A DNA stretch of 64,000 bases. Origin: JAURVT01 sp049059935 (lineage in GTDB: Bacteria; Actinomycetota; Actinomycetes; Propionibacteriales; Nocardioidaceae). This document shows, piece by piece, positions 50,902-58,556 of this stretch; positions within the stretch are counted from its first letter, which is position 1; each line of letters opens with the position of its first letter. Location of the stretch: the NCBI RefSeq assembly GCF_049059935.1, contig NZ_JBMGQR010000003.1, positions 1 to 64,000 of the forward strand, given 5' to 3'. The position numbers and the translations under genes were made by a program. Under the pieces are notes generated by a model. It was not told the origin of the DNA and did not search any database. It saw nothing but the letters and a program-made list of their open reading frames with translations.

Positions 50902-51636
50902 TCAGGCCCCCGACGCCCCGAAGGCCGTGCCCAGCAGGTAGGTGACGCCCGCCGCGGCGACGCCGATCGCCAGCTGGCGCAGGCCTCCGAACCACCACGG
51001 ACGGGCGGTGACGCGGGTGACCACGGCGCCGCAGGCGAACAGCGCCAGCAGCGAGACCGCGATCGACGGCCAGAGCGCGTCGACGCCGAGCAGGAACGGG
51101 AGCAGCGGCAGCAGGGCGCCGATGGCGAACGCCAGGAACGACGACCCCGCAGCCAGCACGGGCGAGGGGAGGTCGTCGGTGTCGATCCCCAGCTCCTCGC
51201 GGGCGTGCACCCGGACGGCGATCTCGGGGTCGTCGTGGATCTGGCGGGCCACCTCCGCGGCGATCACCGGGTCGACGCCGCGCGTCACGAACCGCTCGGC
51301 GAGCTCGGCTTCCTCGCCCGGTGCGTTCTGCGCGATCTCACGGCGCTCGACGTCGACCTCGGCGCGCGCGAGCTCGGACTGGCTCGCCACCGAGGTGTAC
51401 TCCCCCGCCGCCATCGAGAACGCGCCCGCCGCCAGCCCGACCAGGCCGGCGAGCACCACCGGCGTCCGGTCTCCCGCCGAGCTGCCGCCGGCGACGCCGA
51501 TGATCAGCGCGAAGTTCGACACCAGCCCGTCCATCGCGCCGAACACCGCCGGACGGAGCCAGCCCCCGGCGACGTCGGGGTGCGAGTGCGTCTCGGAGTG
51601 GACGGGGCGCAGGGGGTCAGACGGGTCCGAGCTCAT
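50902..51636 (-). CDS. VIT1/CCC1 family membrane transporter
   Basis: A 244-aa protein of the VIT1/CCC1 iron/manganese transporter family. The first helices carry WLRPAVFGAMDGLVSNFALI and AGAFSMAAGEYTSVASQSEL, the family's conserved metal-path motifs. An acidic cytoplasmic segment follows (RREIAQNAPGEEAELAERFV, DPVIAAEVARQIHDDPEIAV). The C-terminal helices include FLAFAIGALLPLLPFLLG. Such proteins move Fe2+ or Mn2+ out of the cytoplasm. The ATG was chosen over a GTG 9 nt upstream because TACCGT ends 7 nt before it. It diverges from a hypothetical gene by 86 bp; both appear leaderless. Confidence 0.9.
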   Translation of the reverse strand: MSSDPSDPLRPVHSETHSHPDVAGGWLRPAVFGAMDGLVSNFALIIGVAGGSSAGDRTPVVLAGLVGLAAGAFSMAAGEYTSVASQSELARAEVDVERREIAQNAPGEEAELAERFVTRGVDPVIAAEVARQIHDDPEIAVRVHAREELGIDTDDLPSPVLAAGSSFLAFAIGALLPLLPFLLGVDALWPSIAVSLLALFACGAVVTRVTARPWWFGGLRQLAIGVAAAGVTYLLGTAFGASGA

Positions 51637-51643
51637 GGGAGCC

Positions 51644-51649
51644 ACGGTA
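51644..51649 (-). promoter_or_regulatory. -10 hexamer of VIT1/CCC1 gene
   Basis: TACCGT on the minus strand ends 7 nt before the ATG at 51636 and overlaps the alternative GTG, favouring the ATG. Confidence 0.55.
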
Positions 51650-51710
51650 GGCCCGTCGATCCGGTCCGGCGGGTTCGGCCGAACCGCTCCGTGACGGGGA
51701 CCCCGTCCCC

Positions 51711-51716
51711 TACCCT
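51711..51716 (+). promoter_or_regulatory. -10 hexamer of hypothetical gene at 51723
   Basis: TACCCT ends 6 nt before the ATG at 51723. Leaderless geometry, mirrored by the divergent VIT1/CCC1 gene. Confidence 0.55.
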
Positions 51717-51722
51717 AAATGG

Positions 51723-52208
51723 ATGAGATCACGGGCGGTGGACGCAGCGGAGGTGGCCCGGGTGGTCGCGGCCTCGACGGGCCTCGGCCTGCCCGAGGCG
51801 ACCCGGTGGTGCACCGTCGTCGAGGCCACCGTCGACGAGCTCGTCGCGTCCGGCTTCACCCTCGTCGACCACGACGTCGAGGTCGGCGACCCCGCCAGCC
51901 CGGTCCTGCGCCGCTACCGGGAGCGCGCCGACCTCCTCACCGGCGACGACCTGGACGCCCTGAGCGCCCTGGACCCCGTCGGCACCGCCGAGGCCCTCGG
52001 GCTCGACGTCTCCGTCGTCGCCCGCCACCCCCTCGGCACCATCGCCACCGTCGCCGTGCTCGCCATGGCCGCCGCCGGTGCGAGCCCCCACACCTCGCCC
52101 CACCTCGCCGAGCAGGTGCTCGTGGCCGTCGGTGCGTGGTTCGCGGGTCTTGCCGGCGATGCACCCCGTGCCGCTGCCTCCGGTGACGGGGAGACGGCGG
52201 TCGCGTAG
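51723..52208 (+). CDS. Hypothetical protein
   Basis: A 161-aa protein of unknown function. The first ~95 residues are soluble and mixed alpha/beta (VDAAEVARVVAASTGLGLPE, VLRRYRERADLLTGDDLDAL). Residues about 104-122 are hydrophobic (GTIATVAVLAMAAAGASPHT), and the rest is Ala-rich (LAEQVLVAVGAWFAGLAGDA). No signal peptide or known motif was seen. Third-position GC and the promoter at the start codon support expression. It diverges from the VIT1/CCC1 gene and is followed by a gene-free repeat patch. Confidence 0.65.
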   Translation: MRSRAVDAAEVARVVAASTGLGLPEATRWCTVVEATVDELVASGFTLVDHDVEVGDPASPVLRRYRERADLLTGDDLDALSALDPVGTAEALGLDVSVVARHPLGTIATVAVLAMAAAGASPHTSPHLAEQVLVAVGAWFAGLAGDAPRAAASGDGETAVA

Positions 52209-52548
52209 CGGTTCCCGGTGGGGGTGTGCGTGCGGCGGGGTGCTGCGCGGGCCGGACCGAAGAATCGGCGTACGACCGGCTCACGGCCAGGAATGCAGGT
52301 TCTCCCGTCACGCACCTGGCGAGAGAATCGGCGAATGACCAGCCCACACGGTCATACGCCGATTCTTCTGTCCGCGATGGCCGAGAGGGGCGGCGGCGAG
52401 GACGGGCCGCGACCGGCGGGGCGCCGACCCTCGCTGCGGGTCTACGTGCGGCGGGATCCGGGCGCGGCCGGACCGACGAATCGAGGTCCGGCCCCCATCT
52501 GGGCCACGAACCAGATTCTCGTCCTACCCCGACCACTCGAACGAGCAG
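52209..52548. repeat. Gene-free patch with GAATCGGCG repeats
   Basis: There is no credible gene. A 25-bp element (52254-52278, containing GAAGAATCGGCGTACGACC) recurs inverted at 52349-52373 with two differences. A shorter copy (GAGAATCGGCGAATGACC) sits at 52323-52340. In addition 52229-52268 is repeated directly at 52445-52484 (offset 216 bp), both containing GGCCGGACCGA. No terminator for either neighbour is obvious, unless the inverted copies act as one. Confidence 0.65.
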
Positions 52549-53505
52549 CTACCGCTCCGCGTCGGCCCCGGGATCGCGCGCGGGGTCGTCCGCGGCGTCG
52601 TCCGCGTCCGCCGCACCGGCGTCGACGGAGCCACCACCGTCATCGGGAGCGGTGGCCGGGACGGCGTCCTCGTCGTCCCAGTCCTGCACGTCCGTCTCAC
52701 GGCCGGGGTGGTTCTTCAGGGACCTGACGAAGTAGGCGGCGGCGAGGAGGAAGAGGATGAGGGCGGTCCACACGTTCAGGCGGAACGGGCCGATGTGGAA
52801 GGCCTCGTCGACGCGCATGGCCTCGATCCAGCCGCGGCCCGCGCAGTAGACCATCACGTAGAGGGCGAACAGCCGGCCGTAGCCGATCTGCCAGCGGCGG
52901 TCGGCCCAGAGCAGGAGCGCGACGCCGGCCAGGCTCCACAGCGACTCGTACAGGAACGTCGGGTGGAACGTGTCGTACTGGGCGTAGCCCTCGGGGCGGA
53001 ACTGCGGGTCGATGCGCAGGCCCCACGGCAGGTCGGTCGGGCCGCCGAACAGCTCCTGGTTGAACCAGTTGCCCCAGCGTCCGATCGCCTGCGCCAGCAG
53101 GATGCCCGGCGCGACGACGTCGGCGAAGACCCGGAAGTCGGCACCGGCCCGACGGCAGCCGATGTAGGCGCCGAGCGCGCCGAGCGCGATCGAGCCCCAG
53201 ATGCCCAGGCCGCCGTTCCAGATGTACAGGGCCTCGATCGGCCGCTTGCCCTCGCCGAAGTACAGGTTCCAGCTCGTGATCACGTGGTACAGCCGCGCCC
53301 CGATCAGGCCCGCGGGGATGGCCCAGACGGCGACGTCGTACACGGTGCCCGGACGCCCACCGCGCGCGATCCAGCGGCGGTCGGACAGCCAGAGGCACGC
53401 CGCCACGCCCGCGAGGATGCACAGCGCGTACGCGTGGATCGTGAACGGCCCCAGCGACCACTGCGCCTGCGACGGGTCGGGGCTGGGGATGCTGGCGAGG
53501 ACCAC
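52549..53505 (-). CDS. lgt: Prolipoprotein diacylglyceryl transferase
   Basis: A 318-aa membrane enzyme adding diacylglycerol to the lipobox Cys of prolipoproteins, the first step of lipoprotein maturation. About seven helices; the Lgt signature is AIGRWGNWFNQELFGGPTDL (near residue 147), with the essential Arg and Asn. HPTFLYESLWSLAGVALLLW and the C-terminal GRGWIEAMRVDEA are also conserved. A ~55-residue acidic Asp/Ala-rich tail is extra, as in other actinobacteria. The start is GTG. TAGGAT 6 nt upstream overlaps the trpA stop; it can be read as a -10 (leaderless) or as an AGGA ribosome site. Confidence 0.95.
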   Translation of the reverse strand: MVLASIPSPDPSQAQWSLGPFTIHAYALCILAGVAACLWLSDRRWIARGGRPGTVYDVAVWAIPAGLIGARLYHVITSWNLYFGEGKRPIEALYIWNGGLGIWGSIALGALGAYIGCRRAGADFRVFADVVAPGILLAQAIGRWGNWFNQELFGGPTDLPWGLRIDPQFRPEGYAQYDTFHPTFLYESLWSLAGVALLLWADRRWQIGYGRLFALYVMVYCAGRGWIEAMRVDEAFHIGPFRLNVWTALILFLLAAAYFVRSLKNHPGRETDVQDWDDEDAVPATAPDDGGGSVDAGAADADDAADDPARDPGADAER

Positions 53506-53511
53506 GTCCGA

Positions 53512-53517
53512 ATCCTA
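53512..53517 (-). promoter_or_regulatory. Ambiguous lgt start signal over the trpA stop
   Basis: TAGGAT on the minus strand contains the trpA stop codon TAG and ends 6 nt before the lgt GTG. It fits both the leaderless -10 pattern and an AGGA ribosome site for coupled translation. Confidence 0.4.
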
Positions 53518-54321
53518 CGACCGGGCGCGCTCGACGCCGGCGCGCAGGTCGGCCGACAGGACGCGGACGGCGTCGAGGCCGGCGGCGAGGTCGTCGCCCG
53601 CGTCGAGGATGCAGCGCACCAGCGCCGAGCCGACGATGACGGCGTCCGCGAACGCGCCCACCTCGGCGGCCTGGTCGCCGTTGCTGACGCCGAGACCCAC
53701 CCCGACCGGCAGCTCGGTGACCTCGCGGAGCCGACGCACCAGCTCGGGCGCGCGGTTGCTCGTCTGGCCGCGGGCACCGGTGACGCCCATGACGGAGGTG
53801 GCGTACACGAAGCCGCTGGCCGCGCGGGTCGTCATCGCGAGGCGGGAGTCGGTGGACGACGGAGCGACCAGGAAGATCTGGTCGAGGTCGTGAGACCGCG
53901 CCGCGGCGGTCCACTCGGCGGCCTCGTCGGGGATCAGGTCGGGGGTGATCAGGCCCGAGCCGCCGGCGTCGGACAGGCTCTGGGCGAACCGCTCGACGCC
54001 GAACCGCTCGACCGGGTTCCAGTACGTCATGACGACGGTGGGCGCGCCGGCCTTCACGCTGGCGGCGACCACGTCGAAGACGTCGGTGATGCGGGTGCCC
54101 GCGGCCAGGGCCTGGTCGGCGGCGGCCTGGATGACCGGGCCGTCCATCACCGGGTCGCTGTACGGCAGGCCGACCTCGACGACGTCGACGCCGCCCTCGA
54201 CCATCGCCTCGATCGCCCGGGCCGAGCCCTCGATCGTGGGGAAGCCGGCGGGCAGGTAGCCGACGAGCGCGGGACGTCCCTCGGCGCGGATCTCGGCCAG
54301 CCGCTCGGACAGCGCGCTCAC
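53515..54321 (-). CDS. trpA: Tryptophan synthase alpha subunit
   Basis: A 268-aa TIM-barrel enzyme that cleaves indole-3-glycerol phosphate and channels indole to TrpB. LVGYLPAGFPTIEGSARAIE and VDVVEVGLPYSDPVMDGPVI hold the catalytic Glu and Asp region (LP-SDP-MDGP). GLITPDLIPDEAAEW, VYATSVMGVTGARG (phosphate loop) and VGVGLGVSNGDQAAE follow. Length is normal. The GTG start overlaps the trpB stop (GTGA). Its stop codon lies in the lgt start signal. Confidence 0.97.
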   Translation of the reverse strand: MSALSERLAEIRAEGRPALVGYLPAGFPTIEGSARAIEAMVEGGVDVVEVGLPYSDPVMDGPVIQAAADQALAAGTRITDVFDVVAASVKAGAPTVVMTYWNPVERFGVERFAQSLSDAGGSGLITPDLIPDEAAEWTAAARSHDLDQIFLVAPSSTDSRLAMTTRAASGFVYATSVMGVTGARGQTSNRAPELVRRLREVTELPVGVGLGVSNGDQAAEVGAFADAVIVGSALVRCILDAGDDLAAGLDAVRVLSADLRAGVERARS

Positions 54322-55571
54322 GCCTTCGGACCGCCGTCCAGGAGGCCGAAGTACTCCGCCGCGGTGGCGACGTCCTTGTCGCCGCGACCCGACAGGTTCA
54401 CCAGGATCGTGGCGTCGGGACCCATCTCCTCGGCGAGCTTCAGGGCGCCGGCCACGGCGTGCGCCGACTCGATCGCGGGGATGATGCCCTCGGTCTTGCA
54501 GAGCAGGTCGAACGCGCTCATCGCCTCGTCGTCGGTGACGGGGCGGTACACGGCCCGGCCGGTGTGCGAGAGGTGGGCGTGCTCGGGGCCGACGCCCGGG
54601 TAGTCCAGACCCGCCGAGATCGAGTGCGACTCGAGCGTCTGGCCGTCCTCGTCCTGCAGCAGGAACGAGCGGGTGCCGTGCAGGACGCCGACCGCCCCGG
54701 CGGTGATCGTGGCCGCGTGGCGGCCGCTCTCGACGCCGTCGCCACCGGCCTCGAAGCCGTACAGCGTGACGTCGGCGTCGTCGATGAACCCGGCGAAGAT
54801 GCCGATGGCGTTGGAGCCACCGCCGACGCACGCAGCGACGGCGTCGGGCAGGGCGCCCGTCATCTCGAGCACCTGGCGGCGCGACTCCTCGCCGATGCCG
54901 CGCGTGAAGTCGCGGACCATCGACGGGAACGGGTGCGGGCCGGCGGCGGTGCCAAACAGGTAGGCGGTGGTCTCGACGTTGGCGACCCAGTCGCGGATCG
55001 CCTCGTTGATGGCGTCCTTGAGCGTGCGGCTGCCCGACGTCACCGGGACCACCTCGGCGCCCAGCATCTGCATGCGGGCGACGTTGAGCGCCTGGCGCTC
55101 GGTGTCGACCTCGCCCATGTAGACCACGCAGTCGAGGTCCAGGTACGCCGCCGCGGTGGCCGACGCGACGCCGTGCTGGCCGGCGCCGGTCTCGGCGATC
55201 ACGCGCTGCTTGCCCATGCGCTTGGTGAGCAGCGCCTGGCCGAGCACGTTGCGGATCTTGTGCGCACCGGTGTGGTTGAGGTCCTCGCGCTTGAGCAGGA
55301 TCCGCGCACCGGCCCTCGCCGACAGCCGGGTGGCGTCGTACATCGGGCTCGGGACGTTGGCGTACTCACGCAGCATCCGGTCGAGCTCGCCGGTGAAGGC
55401 CGGGTCGGCCATCGCCTCGTGCCAGGCCGCCTCGAGCTCGTCGAGCGGGGCGATCAGCGCCTCGGGCATGAAGCGGCCGCCGAACTGGCCGAAGTGTCCG
55501 AGGGCGGCGGGGATGTCGACGGTCGTGCCGTCGGTGCTGGCGTCAGCGGGGGCGAGGTCGTGCAGGGTCAT
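54318..55571 (-). CDS. trpB: Tryptophan synthase beta subunit
   Basis: A 417-aa PLP enzyme condensing indole and serine to tryptophan. GHFGQFGGRFMPEALIAPLD is the standard N-terminus. The PLP Lys is in LKREDLNHTGAHKIRNVLGQ (near residue 100). GGGSNAIGIFAGFIDDADVT binds the PLP phosphate, and HSISAGLDYPGVGPEHAHL and VNLSGRGDKDV complete the family pattern. The ATG was chosen for its GAGGA ribosome site and correct length. It lies 46 bp after trpC and is coupled to trpA by a 4-bp overlap. Confidence 0.97.
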   Translation of the reverse strand: MTLHDLAPADASTDGTTVDIPAALGHFGQFGGRFMPEALIAPLDELEAAWHEAMADPAFTGELDRMLREYANVPSPMYDATRLSARAGARILLKREDLNHTGAHKIRNVLGQALLTKRMGKQRVIAETGAGQHGVASATAAAYLDLDCVVYMGEVDTERQALNVARMQMLGAEVVPVTSGSRTLKDAINEAIRDWVANVETTAYLFGTAAGPHPFPSMVRDFTRGIGEESRRQVLEMTGALPDAVAACVGGGSNAIGIFAGFIDDADVTLYGFEAGGDGVESGRHAATITAGAVGVLHGTRSFLLQDEDGQTLESHSISAGLDYPGVGPEHAHLSHTGRAVYRPVTDDEAMSAFDLLCKTEGIIPAIESAHAVAGALKLAEEMGPDATILVNLSGRGDKDVATAAEYFGLLDGGPKA

Positions 55572-55617
55572 GCGGATCAGTCCTCGGGGGTCGGCGTGGC
55601 GATGGGGGCGGTGAGCC

Positions 55618-56424
55618 TCACCATCGCTGCTGGAGCGCGGGGTGCGCGCCCGCCGCGACCAGGTCGGCCACCGACGCGCGCGGGTCGTCGCCCCGCACCA
55701 GCGTCTCACCGACGAGCACGACGTGCGCACCGGCGCGGGCGTACTCGATGACGTCGTGCGGACCGCGGACGCCGGACTCGGCGACGCGGACCGCGGTGTC
55801 GGGGATGAGCGGCGACAGCCGGGCGAAGGTGCCGCGGTCGACCTCGAGGGTCTTGAGGTTGCGGGCGTTGACGCCGATGAGGTCGGCCTCGGCGTCGAGC
55901 GCGCGCTCGACCTCGGCCTCGTCGTGCACCTCGACCAGCGGCGTCAGGCCGATGGAGCGGGCGCGGTCGATGAGGGCCGAGAGCGCGTTCTGGTCGAGCG
56001 CGGCGACGATGAGCAGCGCCATGTCGGCGCCCGCGGCGCGCGCCTCCCAGAGCTGGTAGGCCGTGGTGATGAAGTCCTTGCGGAGCACGGGGACCTCGAC
56101 GCGGGCACGGACGGCCCGAAGGTCGTCGAGGGTGCCGCCGAACCGGCGCTGCTCGGTCAGGACGCTGATCGCGGTGGCGCCGCCGTCGGCGTAGTCGGCG
56201 GCCAGCGACGCGGGGTCCTTGATGGTGGCGAGCGCGCCCTTGCTCGGGCTCGAGCGCTTGACCTCGGCGATCACCGCGACGCCCTCGGCGCGGAACAACG
56301 GCATCGGGTCCAGGCAGGGCTCCTGGCGCAGGGCCTGCGCCTTGACGTCCTCCAGCGGGGTGGCGGCCATCCGCTCGTCGAGGTCGATCCTGACGCCGTC
56401 GAGGATCTCGTCGAGCACGGACAT
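55618..56424 (-). CDS. trpC: Indole-3-glycerol phosphate synthase
   Basis: A 268-aa TIM-barrel enzyme closing the indole ring in tryptophan synthesis. VIAEVKRSSPSKGALATI (near residue 53) is the conserved catalytic Lys region, PVLRKDFITTAYQLWEARAA holds the second Lys, and LIGVNARNLKTLEVD and AESGVRGPHDV are standard. The ATG of MSVLDEIL has a strong GGAGGAG ribosome site. It is first in trpC-trpB-trpA-lgt. The promoter region shows no leader peptide with Trp codons, so attenuation by a TrpL peptide is not evident. Confidence 0.97.
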   Translation of the reverse strand: MSVLDEILDGVRIDLDERMAATPLEDVKAQALRQEPCLDPMPLFRAEGVAVIAEVKRSSPSKGALATIKDPASLAADYADGGATAISVLTEQRRFGGTLDDLRAVRARVEVPVLRKDFITTAYQLWEARAAGADMALLIVAALDQNALSALIDRARSIGLTPLVEVHDEAEVERALDAEADLIGVNARNLKTLEVDRGTFARLSPLIPDTAVRVAESGVRGPHDVIEYARAGAHVVLVGETLVRGDDPRASVADLVAAGAHPALQQRW

Positions 56425-56474
56425 CGGTCGCTCCTCCCCCGGGTCTGCTCCGAAGATGCGGTCTGGACCGTCCC

Positions 56475-56480
56475 AGGGTA
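56475..56480 (-). promoter_or_regulatory. -10 hexamer of trpC operon
   Basis: TACCCT on the minus strand, about 50 nt before the trpC ATG; the short leader holds the GGAGGAG ribosome site. Confidence 0.4.
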
Positions 56481-56579
56481 GCGGCCCGCGGCCGTCTCGC
56501 GTCGCGCCCCCCGGTGGCGCGGACCGGGACGCGGTCCACAGCTGCGCGCGGGTCCCCGGCCGACAACCCCCTGAGCCGA

Positions 56580-56585
56580 TACGCT
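56580..56585 (+). promoter_or_regulatory. -10 hexamer of DUF4190 gene
   Basis: TACGCT, 34 nt before the GTG at 56620, with an AAAGGGGA ribosome site (56606-56613) between. Confidence 0.4.
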
Positions 56586-56619
56586 CCCCTCTCAGCCACG
56601 CGACCAAAGGGGAAAGAAC

Positions 56620-57093
56620 GTGAGCTATGCACCTCCGCCTCCGGGCGGAAACGACCAGCCTCCGGGCGGCGGGTACGGCGGAGGCGAGCAGCCTCCCGGC
56701 GGCGGGTACGGCGGAGGCGAGCAGCCTCCCGGCGGCGGGTACGGCAACGGCGGGTACGGCAGCAACTACCCGCCGCCTCCTCCCGGTGGCGGGTACGGCG
56801 GCTACGGCGGTCAGCCGGCCGGCGACAGCCAGAAGGCGCTCTGGTCGATGATCACCGGCATCATCGGCGTGACCGTTGGCCTTTGCTTCTGTGGGCCGTT
56901 CAACATTCTGCCGATCGTCCTCGGCATCCTGGCTCGCCGCGACATCGCGGCGACCGGCGGAGCCCAGGGCGGCAGCGGCAAGGCCACGGCCGGCATCGTG
57001 CTCGGCACAATCGGACTCGTCGGCTGGCTGGCAATCCTGATCTGGGCCGCGGCCACCGGCAACTTCAATGTGAACACCTACAGCAACCTCTGA
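56620..57093 (+). CDS. DUF4190 membrane protein with Gly/Pro/Tyr-rich N-terminus
   Basis: A 157-aa membrane protein. Residues 1-68 are low complexity (MSYAPPPPGGNDQPPGGGYG, with PPGGGYGGGEQ repeated). Residues about 75-150 are a two-helix DUF4190 domain: WSMITGIIGVTVGLCFCGPF, LPIVLGILARRDIAATGG and ATAGIVLGTIGLVGWLAILI. Function of the family is not established. The start is GTG with a clear ribosome site. It diverges from trpC and converges with the DUF2752 gene across a perfect hairpin. The neighbouring RDD protein has a similar repetitive N-terminus, hinting at related localisation (inference). Confidence 0.82.
   Translation: MSYAPPPPGGNDQPPGGGYGGGEQPPGGGYGGGEQPPGGGYGNGGYGSNYPPPPPGGGYGGYGGQPAGDSQKALWSMITGIIGVTVGLCFCGPFNILPIVLGILARRDIAATGGAQGGSGKATAGIVLGTIGLVGWLAILIWAAATGNFNVNTYSNL
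56659..56745 (+). repeat. 33-bp coding tandem repeat
   Basis: Two full copies (56659-56691, 56692-56724) and a partial third (56725-56745) encode PPGGGYGGGEQ. The copies differ at one base, so expansion is recent or maintained. Confidence 0.8.
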
Positions 57094-57107
57094 GCGGTCA
57101 CCGCCCG

Positions 57108-57142
57108 GCGCAGCCCGTGTCCTGCGAGGACACGGGCTGCGC
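57108..57142. terminator. Perfect 16-bp bidirectional hairpin
   Basis: GCGCAGCCCGTGTCCT pairs perfectly with 57127-57142 around a 3-nt loop, between the convergent DUF4190 and DUF2752 genes. Confidence 0.8.
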
Positions 57143-57146
57143 TATG

Positions 57147-57596
57147 TCACGGTGCCAGGACCGAGCCCCACGGGGTCACCCTGACGACGCCGAACGCGAG
57201 CACCAGCACACCGATTGCGACTGTGGCGGGCACTGATGGCGCGAACATCGGCTGCATTCCCCCCCGCCATCGACGGATGACCCAGCGCAGACCCCCCACG
57301 ACCAGAACGGCACCAAGCAACACCGCGAGGGCGTTGCTCGAGAGGGCGCCGACGAGGTCGAGGTGGGTGAGGTCGTTGACGGCCCGGAGGCCGCCGCACC
57401 CGGGGCAGGGCAGGCCGGTCAGCGCCTGGAAGGGGCAGAGGCCCCATGAGCCGTGGCTGTGCGGGTCGCGCAGCCGCAGCGCCACCACCGCCGACGCCCC
57501 CGCCGCTGCCGTGAGCAGCGGCGCGCGCATCCTCGTCCACCGCCCGGGGGTGCCCGGGCGGTGGGCGGGGTGCGACGGGGCGTCGGCCTGCGTCAT
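57147..57596 (-). CDS. DUF2752 membrane protein
   Basis: A 149-aa membrane protein with about three helices. The DUF2752 signature is LTGLPCPGCGGLRAVNDLTH, with the CPGCG cysteines near residues 64-68 facing LVGALSSNALAVLLGAVLVV. An N-terminal helix (LLTAAAGASAVVALRLRDP) precedes it. The family is widespread and uncharacterised. The ATG overlaps the RDD gene stop (ATGA), so the two are coupled. It ends at the hairpin shared with DUF4190. Confidence 0.85.
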   Translation of the reverse strand: MTQADAPSHPAHRPGTPGRWTRMRAPLLTAAAGASAVVALRLRDPHSHGSWGLCPFQALTGLPCPGCGGLRAVNDLTHLDLVGALSSNALAVLLGAVLVVGGLRWVIRRWRGGMQPMFAPSVPATVAIGVLVLAFGVVRVTPWGSVLAP

Positions 57597-58222
57597 CGCT
57601 TCTTGACCACCAGGGTCGTGAGGATCATGTCGGCGAAGGTGCGGTTCTTGGCGTCCCACAGCGGCCAGAGGTAGCCGATGTAGCAGGCGAGCGCATCGAG
57701 GTAGTGGACGAAGAAGCGGCCGATCGACAGCGGCACCCCGGTGAACTGGCCGTCCACCTCCTTGCGCACCTCGATGCCGAGGACGCTCTTGCCGATGCTC
57801 GCGCCGGTGCGCCCCTGACGGATCCAGACGTTCCAGATGGTGATGGCGGCTGCCGCCACGTATCCCAGGACGAGGACGAGGCTCGCGGCCCCATCGTTGC
57901 CGCCGCTGGCCAGGGCACCGCTGATCCCCCCGAGGACGCCCGCGGGAACACTGCTGATGAGTCCGTCGATCAGCGTCGCACCGACGCGGTAGATCCACGG
58001 CGCGAGCTCGACGCCCGGGGGCAGCCCGGGGACGCCGGCCGGCGCGCCGTACTGCTGGCCGTAGCCACCCTGCTGGGGGTAGCCGCCGGGCTGCTGTCCG
58101 TAGCCCTGCTGGCCGTAGCCGCCCTGCTGGCCGTAGCCCCCCTGCTGGCCGTAGTCGGGCTGGCCGCCCTGCTGACCGTAGCCGCCGGGCTGGTCGCCCT
58201 GGCCTGGATACTGCTCGCTCAC
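57593..58222 (-). CDS. RDD family membrane protein with Gly/Gln/Tyr-rich N-terminus
   Basis: A 209-aa membrane protein. Residues 1-65 are a repetitive tail (MSEQYPGQGDQPGGYGQQGG, with GYGQQGG units). The RDD domain follows (about 70-205): WIYRVGATLIDGLISSVPAG holds the R..D motif, SLVLVLGYVAAAAITIWNVW and the Gly/Arg loop GRTGASIGKSVLGIEVR are typical, with a last helix YLDALACYIGYLWPLWDAKN. Function of most RDD proteins is unknown. The GTG of VSEQYPGQG has an AAGGAG site about 12 nt upstream; the longer in-frame extension looks non-coding. Confidence 0.85.
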   Translation of the reverse strand: MSEQYPGQGDQPGGYGQQGGQPDYGQQGGYGQQGGYGQQGYGQQPGGYPQQGGYGQQYGAPAGVPGLPPGVELAPWIYRVGATLIDGLISSVPAGVLGGISGALASGGNDGAASLVLVLGYVAAAAITIWNVWIRQGRTGASIGKSVLGIEVRKEVDGQFTGVPLSIGRFFVHYLDALACYIGYLWPLWDAKNRTFADMILTTLVVKKR

Positions 58223-58289
58223 GTCGTGACTCCTTGTCCGTGGCCCCCCGTGGAGCCGACGGCTCACCCTAGCGAGCCAGGGGGCCGCG

Positions 58290-58511
58290 TCAGGGCGTCT
58301 TCGTCTCGCCGGTGTGGGACGTCGCGGGGTGGTCCGTGCCGTAGCCGACGAGGGCCAGGCCCTTGGCGAGCGGCAGTGCGACGACGGCGAGCACCACGCC
58401 GACCCAGAACGCCGGCCAGCTGGGACCGGCGACGAGCCCGATCCCGCCGATCGTGAAGCCCACCAGGGCGACGACGACGCCGGTCCAGGCGGCGGGGGAC
58501 GATCCGTGCAC
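58290..58511 (-). CDS. HGxxPAAW family small membrane protein
   Basis: A 73-aa protein starting MHGSSPAAWTGVVVALVGFT, the exact HGxxPAAW signature, with two hydrophobic helices (to ~20-28 and PAFWVGVVLAVVALPLAKGL) and a short polar tail. This actinobacterial family is usually found beside trp genes; its role is unknown. The GTG start has GAGAGGA about 7 nt upstream. It sits between the Trp-associated membrane protein and the RDD gene. Confidence 0.85.
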   Translation of the reverse strand: MHGSSPAAWTGVVVALVGFTIGGIGLVAGPSWPAFWVGVVLAVVALPLAKGLALVGYGTDHPATSHTGETKTP

Positions 58512-58556
58512 GGGGGTTCCTCTCGGCGTTCAGGTGGGGCCCGTCCAGCCTACGGG

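Noticed and set aside
52226..52735. A 169-aa plus-strand frame running into the lgt region
   Set aside because: It is antisense to lgt for much of its length and its N-terminal part is made of intergenic repeats; no family resemblance.
56425..56475. Trp attenuator leader peptide upstream of trpC
   Set aside because: No short frame with clustered Trp codons or paired terminator/antiterminator stems was found in the ~50-nt leader.
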